This document shows, in pieces, positions 10,639 to 19,713 of a stretch of DNA of 64,000 nt. Position 1 is the stretch's first letter, and each line of letters opens with the position of its first letter. The position numbers were made by a program, and so were the translations under genes. The notes under the pieces are model-generated. The model did no database searches, was not told where the DNA came from, and worked only from the letters and a program-made list of their open reading frames with translations. The stretch is taken from NCBI RefSeq assembly GCF_000016285.1, contig NC_011989.1, forward strand, positions 65,001 through 129,000, read 5' to 3'. The stretch comes from Allorhizobium ampelinum S4 (lineage in GTDB: Bacteria > Pseudomonadota > Alphaproteobacteria > Rhizobiales > Rhizobiaceae).

Positions 10639-12543
10639 GTGCCAAAACTTGACCTGATCACCATCGGCCGTTCGTCCGTTGATCTCTACGGTGCGCAAGT
10701 GGGTGGCCGTTTGGAAGATATGGCCTCCTTTAACAAATATATCGGCGGCTCCCCCACCAATATTGCGGCTGGCACCGCCCGGCTGGGTTTGAAATCCGCG
10801 CTGATCACCCGTGTGGGCGATGAGCACATGGGCCGCTTTATCCGCGAACAGCTGGTGCGTGAAGGGGTTGATGTTCGCGGCGTCAAGACAGACCCCAAGC
10901 GGCTGACCGCGCTGGTTTTGCTCGGCATTCGCGATGAGCACCAGTTTCCGCTGATTTTCTACCGCGAAAACTGCGCCGACATGGCGCTGTGCGAGGATGA
11001 TATTGATCCCGCGTTTGTGGCCGAATCTGGCTGTGTTTGCGTCACGGGTACGCATCTATCCCATCCCAATACCGAAGCTGCGGTGCTGAAGGCGCTGCGA
11101 TTGGCGCGCGAAAATGGTGCCAAAACCGCGCTGGATATTGATTATCGGCCCAATCTCTGGGGCTTGGCGGGTCATGGCGATGGCGAAAGCCGGTTTATCG
11201 AATCGCAGGCCGTCACCACAAAATTGCAATCCACCCTGCATTGGTTTGATCTGATTGTTGGCACGGAAGAAGAATTCCACATTGCCGGTGGCAGCACCAA
11301 CACGGTGGAAGCACTGCGGGCCGTGCGGAATGTTTCGAAGGCAACATTGGTTTGCAAGCGCGGTGCCTTGGGCGCTGTGGTGTTTGATGGTGATATTCCA
11401 GACAGTCTTGATGATGGCCAGACCGGAGAAGGTTTCCCCATTGAGGTCTTCAACGTGCTGGGGGCTGGCGATGGCTTCATGTCTGGCCTTCTCAAAGGCT
11501 GGCTGACCGGCAAGGATTGGCCCACGGCCTTGAAATATGCCAATGCCTGCGGTGCCTTTGCGGTGTCGCGCCACGGCTGCACGCCTGCCTATCCAAGCCT
11601 TGAAGAGCTGGATTACTTCTTCAAAACCGGCATTCGCAACAAGGCTTTGCGCAAGGATGCGGCGCTGGAACAGGTGCATTGGTCCACCAACCGCGATGGA
11701 GAATGGCCGCAGATGCGGGTGTTTGCCTTCGATCACCGTATGCAGCTGGAAGCCATGTGTGATGAGGCTGGTGTTTCCCATGCGCGGATCGGCGCTTTCA
11801 AGCAACTCTGCCTGAAAGCAGCGCAGCAGGTGGCCAATGGCCAGCCCGGTTATGGCATTCTCTGTGATAGCCGTCTGGGTCGTGATGCGCTCTATCAGGC
11901 CTCTGGGTCTGGCCTTTGGATTGGCCGTCCAGTGGAATGGCCGGGCTCGCGTCCGCTGACATTGGAGCCGGAACTGGGCGAGGATTTTGGTGGTCTCACC
12001 GAATGGCCGGTGGAAAATGTGGTGAAGGTTCTGTGCTTCTATCATCCCGATGATGATGCCGCCTTGAAGGAAAACCAAGAAAATACGGTAAAACGTCTTT
12101 TCACGGCTGCGCGCCGTAACCGACTTGAAATGCTGTTGGAGATTATCCCTTCCAAGGTTGGCTCCACGGATGATGATACGGCAGCTACCATTATCCAGCG
12201 CTTTTACGACATTGGCGTCTACCCCGATTGGTGGAAGCTGGAGCCGATGAAAACGACGGGTGCCTGGGCCAATGCGGTTGATGCCATTTCCCGCAACGAT
12301 CCCTATACGCGGGGCATTGTTGTGCTGGGCCTCGATGCGCCTGCCGCAGAGCTTGAGGAGAGCTTTAAGACGGCAGCCAGCTTTGATCTGGTCAAGGGCT
12401 TTGCCGTTGGGCGCACCATTTTTGGTGATGCAGCCCGCAAATGGTTAGCTGGCACACTATCGGATGGTGATGCGATTGCTGACATGGTGGGTAAATATAC
12501 ATCGCTGTGTCAGGTATGGGATCGGGCGCGTTCAAACGCTTGA
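10639..12543 (+). CDS. iolC: 5-dehydro-2-deoxygluconokinase fused to DUF2090 domain
   Basis: A 634-residue two-domain enzyme. The N-terminal half (about 1-330) is a PfkB-family sugar kinase: YIGGSPTNIA for substrate binding and NVLGAGDGFMSG with the catalytic Asp. It phosphorylates 5-dehydro-2-deoxygluconate. The C-terminal half (about 345-634) is the DUF2090 domain, related to class I aldolase barrels and thought to relate to the following IolJ aldolase step. The fusion is common in proteobacterial iol loci. The start is GTG 10639, with AGGAGG at ideal distance; an upstream TTG at 10594 has none. It heads the iolC-D-E-x-B cluster. Confidence 0.93.
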   Translation: MPKLDLITIGRSSVDLYGAQVGGRLEDMASFNKYIGGSPTNIAAGTARLGLKSALITRVGDEHMGRFIREQLVREGVDVRGVKTDPKRLTALVLLGIRDEHQFPLIFYRENCADMALCEDDIDPAFVAESGCVCVTGTHLSHPNTEAAVLKALRLARENGAKTALDIDYRPNLWGLAGHGDGESRFIESQAVTTKLQSTLHWFDLIVGTEEEFHIAGGSTNTVEALRAVRNVSKATLVCKRGALGAVVFDGDIPDSLDDGQTGEGFPIEVFNVLGAGDGFMSGLLKGWLTGKDWPTALKYANACGAFAVSRHGCTPAYPSLEELDYFFKTGIRNKALRKDAALEQVHWSTNRDGEWPQMRVFAFDHRMQLEAMCDEAGVSHARIGAFKQLCLKAAQQVANGQPGYGILCDSRLGRDALYQASGSGLWIGRPVEWPGSRPLTLEPELGEDFGGLTEWPVENVVKVLCFYHPDDDAALKENQENTVKRLFTAARRNRLEMLLEIIPSKVGSTDDDTAATIIQRFYDIGVYPDWWKLEPMKTTGAWANAVDAISRNDPYTRGIVVLGLDAPAAELEESFKTAASFDLVKGFAVGRTIFGDAARKWLAGTLSDGDAIADMVGKYTSLCQVWDRARSNA

Positions 12544-12549
12544 GCCTAC

Positions 12550-12654
12550 TGCATCGATCCAAACGGAGGCGACAGCCGAGTTTGGAAAAATCGATGCATA
12601 AACAAAAGGCTAGTGCACTATAGCATGAACGAAGTGAATGCGTCAGTGCACTAG
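12550..12654 (+). other. two hairpins in the iolC-iolD gap
   Basis: The 131-base gap holds two inverted repeats in series. The first pairs tgcatcgat (12550-12558) with atcgatgca (12590-12598), with an inner aaac/gttt match. The second pairs ctagtgcact (12610-12619) with agtgcactag (12645-12654), with an inner gcat/atgc match. The second ends about 20 bases before the iolD start. They could be mRNA-stability or attenuation structures, or a small repeat element. Confidence 0.55.
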
Positions 12655-12674
12655 GATTTCAGGGAGAGAGACAC

Positions 12675-14498
12675 ATGAAAACGGTGCGTTTGACAGCCGC
12701 TCAGGCTCTGGTGCGCTACCTTGCCAATCAGATGACGCCGGAAGGCGTGCCGTTTATTGCAGGCGTCTGGGCCATTTTCGGCCATGGCAATGTTGCCGGT
12801 CTGGGCGAGGCCTTGCAGGGTGCGAAAGACAGCGTCACCACTTGGCGCGGGCAGAATGAGCAATCCATGGCCCATGCCGCCATTGCCTATGCCAAACAGC
12901 TTGGGCGTCGCCGCGCCATGGCTGTCACCTCCTCCATTGGCCCCGGTGCGCTGAATATGGTGACGGCGGCGGCCTTGGCGCATGTCAACCGTCTGCCGGT
13001 TCTGCTTCTGCCGGGTGATGTGTTTGCCAATCGCGGGCCCGATCCGGTGTTGCAGCAGGTGGAAGATTTCAATGATGGTGTGATGTCGGCCAATGATTGC
13101 TTTCGCCCCGTCAGCCGTTATTTCGACCGCATTTCCCGGCCTGAACATTTGCTGACGGCGCTTCCCCGCGCCTTTCGCACCATGACAGACCCAGCCGATT
13201 GCGGCCCGGTAACGCTGGCCTTTTGTCAGGATACGCAGGCCGAGGCCTATGATTATCCTGAGAGCTTTTTTGCACCAAAAATCTGGCACATCCGCCGTCC
13301 GCAGCCGGATGCGTTTGAGTTGGAAACGGCGATTGCAGCCATCAAATCTGCCAAAAGTCCCGTGATTGTCGCAGGCGGTGGCGTGCATTTTTCCGGTGCC
13401 ACGCAAACCTTGCGCGATTTTGCGCAAAAACACCAGATTCCCGTGGTCGAAACACAGGCCGGAAAATCGGCCCTGCCTTGGGATGCTGCCCTGAATTTCG
13501 GACCCGTCGGCGTGACGGGTGCGGCCAGTGCCAACACGATTTGCGAGGGTGCGGATCTCGTGATCGGTGTTGGCACACGGTTTCAGGATTTTACCACCGG
13601 GTCGTGGGCGCTGTTCAAGAATCCCAACCGCAAGATTCTGGCGCTCAATGTGCAGGCTTATGACAGTGCCAAGCATGATGCGCTGCCGCTGGTGGCGGAT
13701 GCGAAAATTGGTTTGGAACTGATCTCCTCAGCTTTGGGTGAGCATCGCTTTGCCACACCTGATGCGGGTTTGAAGGCTGACTGGTTTGCCAAAGCCGATG
13801 CCGTCACAGCCGCACCCAAGGATGGCAACAGCCTGCCCACCGATATGCAGGTGATTGGAGCCGTGCAACGCGCCTCGCGCGACAACACCGTGGTGATGTG
13901 CGCCGCTGGCACCATGCCGGGCGAATTGCACCAGCTTTGGAAATCCAAACTGCCACTCTCCTACCATATGGAATATGGCTTCTCCTGCATGGGCTATGAG
14001 ATTGCCGGCGGCATGGGCATCAAGATGGCCGAGCCGGAGCGTGACGTGATCGTCATGGTGGGTGATGGCTCTTACATGATGATGAATTCCGAGCTGGTCA
14101 CGGCCTGCGCTTTGGGTGTCAAAATCACCGTTGTCATCACCGATAACCGGGGCTATGGCTGCATCAACCGCCTGCAAATGGGCACCGGGGGGGCCGAGTT
14201 TAACAATCTCTACGCCCATACCTCGCATATCCATGCGCCGGAGATCGATTTTGCCGCCCATGCCGCGTCGATGGGTGCCGATTCCAGCAAGGTCACAACC
14301 ATTGCCGAGCTGGAAACGGCGCTGGCGAACGCTCGCGAGGCCACAAGACCCACCGTGATTGTCATCGACACCGATCCTTACCCAACGCCTGAAGCTGGCG
14401 GGTACTGGTGGGATGTGGCGGTGCCGGAAGTATCAGCTAGAGATGAAGTGCAACAGGCTCGCGCCCGCTACGAGGCAGCGCTCAAGGAAAGACAGTAA
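12675..14498 (+). CDS. iolD: 3D-(3,5/4)-trihydroxycyclohexane-1,2-dione acylhydrolase
   Basis: A 607-residue thiamine-diphosphate enzyme that opens the inositol-derived ring to 5-deoxy-glucuronate. Seen: the N-terminal TPP-binding domain with the conserved glutamate region ([13 protein letters not shown]), the central FAD/DHS-like domain ([13 protein letters not shown]), and the C-terminal pyrophosphate domain with the Mg/TPP motif [13 protein letters not shown] and downstream [11 protein letters not shown]. Length is normal for IolD. The start at 12675 has a gggagag site. The iolE start follows the iolD stop by one base, so the two are translationally close. Confidence 0.95.
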   Translation: MKTVRLTAAQALVRYLANQMTPEGVPFIAGVWAIFGHGNVAGLGEALQGAKDSVTTWRGQNEQSMAHAAIAYAKQLGRRRAMAVTSSIGPGALNMVTAAALAHVNRLPVLLLPGDVFANRGPDPVLQQVEDFNDGVMSANDCFRPVSRYFDRISRPEHLLTALPRAFRTMTDPADCGPVTLAFCQDTQAEAYDYPESFFAPKIWHIRRPQPDAFELETAIAAIKSAKSPVIVAGGGVHFSGATQTLRDFAQKHQIPVVETQAGKSALPWDAALNFGPVGVTGAASANTICEGADLVIGVGTRFQDFTTGSWALFKNPNRKILALNVQAYDSAKHDALPLVADAKIGLELISSALGEHRFATPDAGLKADWFAKADAVTAAPKDGNSLPTDMQVIGAVQRASRDNTVVMCAAGTMPGELHQLWKSKLPLSYHMEYGFSCMGYEIAGGMGIKMAEPERDVIVMVGDGSYMMMNSELVTACALGVKITVVITDNRGYGCINRLQMGTGGAEFNNLYAHTSHIHAPEIDFAAHAASMGADSSKVTTIAELETALANAREATRPTVIVIDTDPYPTPEAGGYWWDVAVPEVSARDEVQQARARYEAALKERQ

Positions 14499-14499
14499 G

Positions 14500-15402
14500 A
14501 TGATTCTCTACGGAACCAACCCGATTGCATGGTCCAATGACGATGACCGCACGCTGGGTGCCCATATCAGCCTCGACCAATGCCTTGATGAAACATCGAA
14601 AATCGGTTTTGACGGCATTGAAAAGGGCCACAAGTTTCCGCAGGAACCAGCGGCTCTGAGGGCTGTGTTGGAGCCTCGCGGGCTTCGCTACGTCTCCGGC
14701 TGGCATTCGCTGAACCTGCTGACCAATTCCATTGAAGACGAAAAGGCGGCGATGCAGCCTGCCCTCGATCTGTTGAAGGCCATGGGCAGCAAGGTGATCA
14801 TCGTGTGTGAAACATCGAATGCGATCCATGGCGATGATGGCAAGCCGGTGAATGATCGCCCGAAACTAGCGGATTCTGAGTGGGCAGCGTTTGGCGCAGG
14901 CGTGGAAGCCTTGGCCGAATTTGCGGCGGCTCAGGGCATTGCTCTGGTCTATCACCACCACATGGGTACGATTGTCGAGAGCGAAGAGGAAATCGACAAG
15001 CTGATGGCCAACACCGGCCCGCACGCCAAGCTGCTGCTGGATACCGGCCATTGCCTGTTTGGCGGCGGCAACCCGGAGCGGGTGGCAACCAACTATATGA
15101 GCCGCGTGGGCCATATCCATGCCAAGAACATCCGCCCCGTCATTGCCAAGCAGGTGCGCGATGAAAAGCTCTCCTTCCTTGAAGGCGTGCGTCGTGGCGT
15201 TTTCACAGTTCCGGGCGATAGCGAAGGTGGCGTGAATTTTCCGCCCGTACTGAAAATTGCTGGTGAACATGGTTATCAGGGTTGGCTGGTGATTGAGGCC
15301 GAGCAGGACCCGGATGTGCGCAATCCCTATGATTACCAGAGCTTGGGCCTTGCTTCGTTGAAGGCCATGGCCAAGGCTGCGGGGTTGGATAAGGCGGCTT
15401 AA
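14500..15402 (+). CDS. iolE: inosose (2-keto-myo-inositol) dehydratase
   Basis: A 300-residue TIM-barrel enzyme of the sugar isomerase/endonuclease-IV-like fold that dehydrates 2-keto-myo-inositol. Metal-site segments are visible: IEKGHKF near the N-terminus, [28 protein letters not shown] and VIEAEQDP, in the order expected for the His/Asp/Glu ligands. The ATG at 14500 follows the iolD stop directly; a longer in-frame upstream start would overlap iolD and adds no family sequence. It works on the product of IdhA and feeds IolD. Confidence 0.94.
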   Translation: MILYGTNPIAWSNDDDRTLGAHISLDQCLDETSKIGFDGIEKGHKFPQEPAALRAVLEPRGLRYVSGWHSLNLLTNSIEDEKAAMQPALDLLKAMGSKVIIVCETSNAIHGDDGKPVNDRPKLADSEWAAFGAGVEALAEFAAAQGIALVYHHHMGTIVESEEEIDKLMANTGPHAKLLLDTGHCLFGGGNPERVATNYMSRVGHIHAKNIRPVIAKQVRDEKLSFLEGVRRGVFTVPGDSEGGVNFPPVLKIAGEHGYQGWLVIEAEQDPDVRNPYDYQSLGLASLKAMAKAAGLDKAA

Positions 15403-15510
15403 TCGGTCGGAGCAAGGGGGTTAAGCAAGCACCGACCTATGCTATATCCCTCCCACCACAGCCTCCAACGGTAAAGGGCCAGCCCCGACCCGAACACACA
15501 AGGTAAGCCC

Positions 15511-15717
15511 ATGCAATTTCTCGATCCCCACCACCCGTTTTTCAAGCCGCTCTGGGTGCGCATTCTGGTCGTGCTGGTGCCGCTGGTCTGGGCGGGGATC
15601 GAGCTTTATAACGGGTCTCAAACCTGGGCGATGATTTCGCTGGCGCTTGGGTTTTATGCCGGTCTGCAACTGTTCTGGGTGTTTTACAAAACACCGGGAA
15701 AGGGAGATGAACAATGA
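15511..15717 (+). CDS. small membrane protein in the iol cluster
   Basis: A 68-residue protein with two strongly hydrophobic stretches (IRILVVLVPLVWAGIEL-like at about 17-35 and MISLALGFYAGLQLFWVF at about 41-58) and a short charged tail. It begins MQFLDPHHPFFKPLW, a pattern seen in small uncharacterised rhizobial membrane proteins. Its last codon overlaps the iolB start (ATGA at 15714-15717), so it is translated with iolB and belongs to the operon. No function is assignable; a role at the membrane linked to inositol use is a guess from position only. Confidence 0.75.
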   Translation: MQFLDPHHPFFKPLWVRILVVLVPLVWAGIELYNGSQTWAMISLALGFYAGLQLFWVFYKTPGKGDEQ

Positions 15718-16532
15718 CCAACCTATTGCGCAAGCCCGTGGGCACCACCGGAAAAGTGCATGACATCACCCCGGAATCGGCCAATTGGGGCTATGTCGGC
15801 TTTGGGCTTTACAAGCTGAAGGCGGGCGAGAAAGCTGCCGAGCAAACCGGCGAGACAGAAGTGATTCTGGTGCTGGTCGAGGGCAAAGCCGAAATTTCCG
15901 GTGCGGGCAAAAGCTTCGGCGAGCTTGGCGACCGCATGAATGTGTTTGAGAAAAAGCCGCCCCATTGCGTTTATATCCCCGCTGGCAGCGAGTGGAGCGC
16001 CACCGCCACCACGGATGTGACATTGGCCGTCTGTACCGCCCCCGCAAAGCCGGGCCGTGAAGCACAAGTGATTGGCCCGGCAGGTGTAGCCCTCACGGAA
16101 CGCGGCAAGGGTGCCAACACCCGCTATATCTTCCCCATCGCCATGGAAGAGCGCGATGTGGCCGATAGCCTGCTGGTAACGGAAGTGTTCACCCCGCAGG
16201 GCAACTGGTCATCCTATCCGCCGCATCGCCATGATGAGGATAATTTCCCTGTTATGACCTATCTGGAAGAGACCTATTATCATCGTCTCAACCCGGCTCA
16301 AGGCTTTGGCTTCCAGCGCGTCTTTACCGAAGACGGCACGCTTGATGAAACCATGGCAGTCTCGGATGGCGATGTGGTGTTGGTACCCAAGGGCCACCAT
16401 CCTTGTGGAGCGCCTTATGGCTATGAGATGTATTATCTCAACGTCATGGCAGGTCCAATGCGTAAATGGCGCTTTCAGAACCATCCGGATCATGACTGGA
16501 TTTTCAAACGCGACAATCCGCCAAAAGCTTAA
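15714..16532 (+). CDS. iolB: 5-deoxy-glucuronate isomerase
   Basis: A 272-residue bicupin enzyme that converts 5-deoxy-glucuronate to 5-dehydro-2-deoxygluconate, the substrate of IolC. Two cupin halves are visible: PPHCVYIPAGSEW in the first, and the metal-binding YPPHRHDEDN with ETYYHRLNPAQGFGFQRVF and VVLVPKGHHP in the second. Length is normal. Its start overlaps the stop of the small membrane protein. No iolA lies in this window, so the methylmalonate-semialdehyde step must be encoded elsewhere. Confidence 0.95.
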   Translation: MTNLLRKPVGTTGKVHDITPESANWGYVGFGLYKLKAGEKAAEQTGETEVILVLVEGKAEISGAGKSFGELGDRMNVFEKKPPHCVYIPAGSEWSATATTDVTLAVCTAPAKPGREAQVIGPAGVALTERGKGANTRYIFPIAMEERDVADSLLVTEVFTPQGNWSSYPPHRHDEDNFPVMTYLEETYYHRLNPAQGFGFQRVFTEDGTLDETMAVSDGDVVLVPKGHHPCGAPYGYEMYYLNVMAGPMRKWRFQNHPDHDWIFKRDNPPKA

Positions 16533-17008
16533 TTATCCCGTCCCCAAAACCTCCACCAGGGGCGGGGAGGTTTGAAAGATGTTTCCCTGTATCCGGTGCC
16601 CGCAATATGATGCTGGTAGGCACCGGCCGGCAAATTCCTGTTTGCCTCGATCATAGGGAAGGGTGAATTTCTGGAGAGTAGAATATTATCTATTAGAAAA
16701 GACAATAGTGCTGCGTCATAAGCGCTATTGTCTTTTTGACACACAGCCTCGTCCACATAAGCATTTTTGACATTAAACGTGTTCGATCTTTCAGAAAAAT
16801 CCACGCGATATACAGCCGCGCCTGTCCAGCTCCGATGAAGAAAGAGTGAATGGGCGGCGAAAAAAATAACCCATTTATCTTCCATGCAATTTGGAATGAA
16901 ACCTTTCTTGATCGTTTCATATTCCGCCAGTGAAAATCGTGCGGTATATGGAATTGGCTTCAATTTGCCAAACGGTTGAATGTCCCATTGGTCAAAAGGC
17001 TCCAGCAT
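16529..17008 (-). CDS. conserved hypothetical protein
   Basis: A 159-residue soluble-looking protein without a signal peptide, family not recognised. The amino-acid pattern is that of a real globular protein (FSLAEYETIKKGFIPN, EDKWVIFFAAHSLFLHRSWTG, NILLSRNSPFP), and it ends in an aromatic/basic tail. The ATG at 17008 has a GAGGTGG site. The stop converges with and touches the iolB stop. It starts 13 bases after the upstream secreted-protein gene, so the two form a small operon. The AT-richer stretch around 16650-16900 differs from the neighbours and hints at separate origin. Confidence 0.65.
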   Translation of the reverse strand: MLEPFDQWDIQPFGKLKPIPYTARFSLAEYETIKKGFIPNCMEDKWVIFFAAHSLFLHRSWTGAAVYRVDFSERSNTFNVKNAYVDEAVCQKDNSAYDAALLSFLIDNILLSRNSPFPMIEANRNLPAGAYQHHIAGTGYRETSFKPPRPWWRFWGRDN

Positions 17009-17021
17009 TTGCCACCTCAGA

Positions 17022-17423
17022 TTACAGGGATTGCCCGATCCTGGCTGTCCCTTTCTGGCCATTATCGCGGATCCAGTTCAGGCTTTTATCGCCGGTTTTA
17101 TAGAGCTCGAAACACATTGGCGTGCCTTTATACCAAGTGGTAAAGCGCTGGCAGAGGCGGTCGCCATTGATCCACCATTTGCCGGTATCATTGGGCTTCA
17201 CGAAGCGGCCGAGACCCAGAGCTTCTCCCGAGCCATCAACGACCCCGCTTGTGCGATAGTTCAGAGGAAACTCCCCGCCCATCGGCGTGGCGAGATAGAT
17301 GCGCTTGCCGATGATATCGCTTTTGATGTCGGTGGAGGTATAGCGGCTTTCACTGGCGGCCTGCGCGGTGCCGGTAGCACAGGCCACCAGGGCGATACTG
17401 ATCAATAAACGTCGAAACGGCAT
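17022..17423 (-). CDS. small secreted protein, unknown function
   Basis: A 133-residue protein with a clear signal peptide (MPFRRLLISIALVACATGTAQA, cut after about residue 22). The mature part contains GKWWINGDRLCQRF and TPMCFELY with two cysteines that could pair in the periplasm, a layout seen in several uncharacterised rhizobial secreted families. The start follows a GGAGGAATT site. It is cotranscribed with the gene at 16529-17008. Confidence 0.7.
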   Translation of the reverse strand: MPFRRLLISIALVACATGTAQAASESRYTSTDIKSDIIGKRIYLATPMGGEFPLNYRTSGVVDGSGEALGLGRFVKPNDTGKWWINGDRLCQRFTTWYKGTPMCFELYKTGDKSLNWIRDNGQKGTARIGQSL

Positions 17424-17440
17424 GATTCCAATTCCTCCTG

Positions 17441-17471
17441 TGATCCATCGTTCTGAGTAGAATCGTAGAGG
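17441..17471 (+). promoter_or_regulatory. possible ECF11-type promoter before the SDR operon
   Basis: tgatcc (17441-17446), 19 bases, then tagagg (17466-17471), about 65 bases before the SDR start at 17536. It resembles the TGATCC-N18-TAxxxA pattern of RpoE/ChrR systems and of the site at 23173-23202, but the spacer is one base longer and the -10 is weaker. Confidence 0.4.
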
Positions 17472-17535
17472 TGTTACGCAGCCCGTCAGCATTCGGATGA
17501 CTGGCAGAACAATAAATGTCGCAAAGAGGTGGAAA

Positions 17536-18252
17536 ATGCGTCGTTTTACATCAATGACATCGCTTCGCCCAAGCTATAGCGCTCTGGTCATCGGCGCATC
17601 CGGCGGTATCGGCTCGGCGCTTTGCGAGGTTCTGAGGCAGGATAGTGCCTGCCAGGATGTGGCGACGCTGTCGCGCCGTGCGGACGGCTTTGATCTGACG
17701 GATGAGGCGAGCATCGCTGCCTGCGCGGATCGGCTGGCTGGTCAGCACCAAAGCTTCGATCTGATCCTTTGTGCAACGGGCGCTTTGACCATTAACGGCG
17801 TTGGGCCAGAAAAAGCCATCAAAGCCGTAACTTCTGAGGCGATGGCCGCTCAGTTCGCCCTGAATGCAATTGGTCCAGCGCTTGTGCTCAAATATTTCAC
17901 CCCGCTTCTGGCGAAAAACAGCCGGTCGCTGATGGGTTTCCTGTCGGCTCGGGTCGGTTCGATTGGCGATAATCGTCTTGGCGGCTGGATTTCCTATCGG
18001 GCATCCAAGGCAGCGCTTAACCAGATCGTCCACACTGCCGCCATCGAGATTGGCCGGACACGTCCGCAAGCGGTAGTGGTCAGCCTGCATCCCGGCAGTG
18101 TCGATACCGGGCTTTCTGCCAATTTCGCCGTGGGTCATGAGCGGTTTGCCCCGGATCACAGCGCGGGCCTGCTGCTATCCGTGCTTGACACGCTCACTCC
18201 CGCCCAGACCGGGGGCTTTTTCGCCTATGACGGTTCGGTGATCGAGTGGTAG
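17536..18252 (+). CDS. short-chain dehydrogenase/reductase
   Basis: A 238-residue NAD(P)-dependent SDR. The nucleotide-binding motif LVIGASGGIG (about 17-26), a DGFDLTDEA acidic turn, and the catalytic YRASK (Tyr-x-x-x-Lys) with upstream FLSARVGSIGD are present. The start is the ATG at 17536 after agaggtgg; a longer start at 17497 lacks a site. Similar SDRs stand next to DUF3833 and CFA-synthase genes in other alphaproteobacterial ECF11/ChrR regulons, which suggests lipid or carbonyl redox work under oxidative stress. The substrate is unknown. Confidence 0.85.
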   Translation: MRRFTSMTSLRPSYSALVIGASGGIGSALCEVLRQDSACQDVATLSRRADGFDLTDEASIAACADRLAGQHQSFDLILCATGALTINGVGPEKAIKAVTSEAMAAQFALNAIGPALVLKYFTPLLAKNSRSLMGFLSARVGSIGDNRLGGWISYRASKAALNQIVHTAAIEIGRTRPQAVVVSLHPGSVDTGLSANFAVGHERFAPDHSAGLLLSVLDTLTPAQTGGFFAYDGSVIEW

Positions 18253-18319
18253 CAACCAATCCGGCAGCCCGTTTGGCGCGTAGTGAAAGTAACGATAGCA
18301 ATAAACCGGAGATTTGATC

Positions 18320-18874
18320 ATGTCGGGACTGAAATCTGCGCTTTTTGGTCTGAGTGTCGGGCTGTTTTCCTCGGTTGGCGCCGCAACTGCGGCCGATTTT
18401 ACCTTCGAGGACTATTTCGTCGGCAAGACCGTGGCCGAGGGGCATTTCGCCGCCATTAATGGTGTGAGCCGCAAATTCACTGTCGATCTCACTGGCAAAT
18501 GGGATGGCCATGTTCTGACGCTGCGGGAGGATTTCCGCTTCGAGGATGGCACGCGCGACCGCAAAACCTGGCGATTCATCAAGACCGGACCAACGACCTA
18601 TAGCGGAACCCGGGAGGATGTGGTCGGCAATGCGCTGGTTCGACTGAGCGGCGATACCGCCCGTTTCAACTATCTCGTCTATCTCTCGCCCGAGACCCAG
18701 TCCAACAAGGTCCGCTTCTACGACAAGATGGTGTTGAAGCCGGATGGTACTGTGCTCAACACCGCCTGGGTCACGAAATTCGGCTTTCCGGTCGCCAAGA
18801 CCACCGTGTCCTTCCATAAGGCCGGACATGCTGCCAAGGTAAAGGCACAAAAGCACTTAGGGATTGCGAAGTGA
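18320..18874 (+). CDS. DUF3833 family protein
   Basis: A 184-residue protein with an N-terminal signal segment (LFGLSVGLFSSVGAATAA). The mature part fits DUF3833: FEDYFVGKTVAEGHF, LTGKWDGHVLTLREDF, RKTWRFIKTGPTTYSGTREDVVG, LKPDGTVLN. The family looks like a lipocalin-type beta-rich fold and tends to travel with CFA synthase and SDR genes in proteobacteria. Its last codon overlaps the start of the next SDR gene, so it is in the same operon. The exact function is not established. Confidence 0.85.
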   Translation: MSGLKSALFGLSVGLFSSVGAATAADFTFEDYFVGKTVAEGHFAAINGVSRKFTVDLTGKWDGHVLTLREDFRFEDGTRDRKTWRFIKTGPTTYSGTREDVVGNALVRLSGDTARFNYLVYLSPETQSNKVRFYDKMVLKPDGTVLNTAWVTKFGFPVAKTTVSFHKAGHAAKVKAQKHLGIAK

Positions 18875-19644
18875 TGGTCATGTCATCCTCGCCGCGCGCC
18901 AGGGTCGCCTGGATCACCGGCGCCAGTTCCGGTATTGGCCGCTCGCTTGCGCTGAAACTGGCGCGTGAAGGCTATATCGTCGGGGTCAGCGCCCGGCGGA
19001 CCGAGGATCTGATGGCGCTGGCGGCTGAAAATCCGGACCGTATCCATGCTTTTCCACTGGATATTACCGATGGAAACGCTGTCAAACAGGTGGTGGGCGA
19101 CATCGAAGCCAAGCTTGGCCCGATCGATATGGCGGTGTTTTCCGCAGGCTCCTATATCCGTGAAACGGCCGAGCGTTTCGATGCCGAGCAATTGCGCCGG
19201 ATGGTTGATCTCAATCTGGTCGGCACCGGCCATTGCCTGGAAGCAGTGATTGCCGTGATGGTGGCGCGCGGCAAAGGCCGGATCGGCCTTGTCGGTTCGG
19301 TCTCCGGCTATAGCGGCCTGCCGGGCGGTGGCATTTACGGAGCGACCAAATCAGCGATGATCACCCTGGCTGAGGCCTTGCGTCCTGGACTTCTCGAAAA
19401 GGGCGTGGTGATCAGCATTATCAATCCGGGCTTTGTCAAAACCCCGCTGACCGACAAGAACGACTTCCCCATGCCCTTCCTGGTGACGGCTGAGCAAGCT
19501 GCTGATCACATTGAAAAAGGGATGGAGGCCGGAAAATTTGAAATCGCCTTTCCCTGGCAAATGGTGTTGTCGCTCAAGCTTTTGAGACTTTTGCCTTATC
19601 CGCTGTATTTCGCGTTGACGCGCAAGATGCTGCGGAAGACCTGA
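18871..19644 (+). CDS. short-chain dehydrogenase/reductase
   Basis: A 257-residue SDR with WITGASSGIGRSLA near the N-terminus, LVGSVSGYSG plus the catalytic YGATK, and a PGFVKTPLTDK segment. The C-terminal 30 residues are hydrophobic (MVLSLKLLRLLPYPLYFAL), suggesting a membrane anchor or peripheral attachment. Starts at GTG 18871 or ATG 18874 are both possible and overlap the DUF3833 stop. It converges with the CFA-synthase gene. Family and context point to a lipid-linked redox step. Confidence 0.85.
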   Translation: MMVMSSSPRARVAWITGASSGIGRSLALKLAREGYIVGVSARRTEDLMALAAENPDRIHAFPLDITDGNAVKQVVGDIEAKLGPIDMAVFSAGSYIRETAERFDAEQLRRMVDLNLVGTGHCLEAVIAVMVARGKGRIGLVGSVSGYSGLPGGGIYGATKSAMITLAEALRPGLLEKGVVISIINPGFVKTPLTDKNDFPMPFLVTAEQAADHIEKGMEAGKFEIAFPWQMVLSLKLLRLLPYPLYFALTRKMLRKT

Positions 19645-19670
19645 GATATTTCCACAGTGTCATAACGTGA

Positions 19671-19696
19671 AAAAGGGGGCCTTCGCCCCCTCTTTT
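19671..19696. terminator. bidirectional terminator between SDR and CFA operons
   Basis: aaaagggggc (19671-19680), a cttc loop and gccccctctttt (19685-19696) lie between convergent stops at 19644 and 19714, with A-run and T-run flanks suited to both directions. Confidence 0.8.
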
Positions 19697-19713
19697 GATT
19701 GAAGATCGACCGT

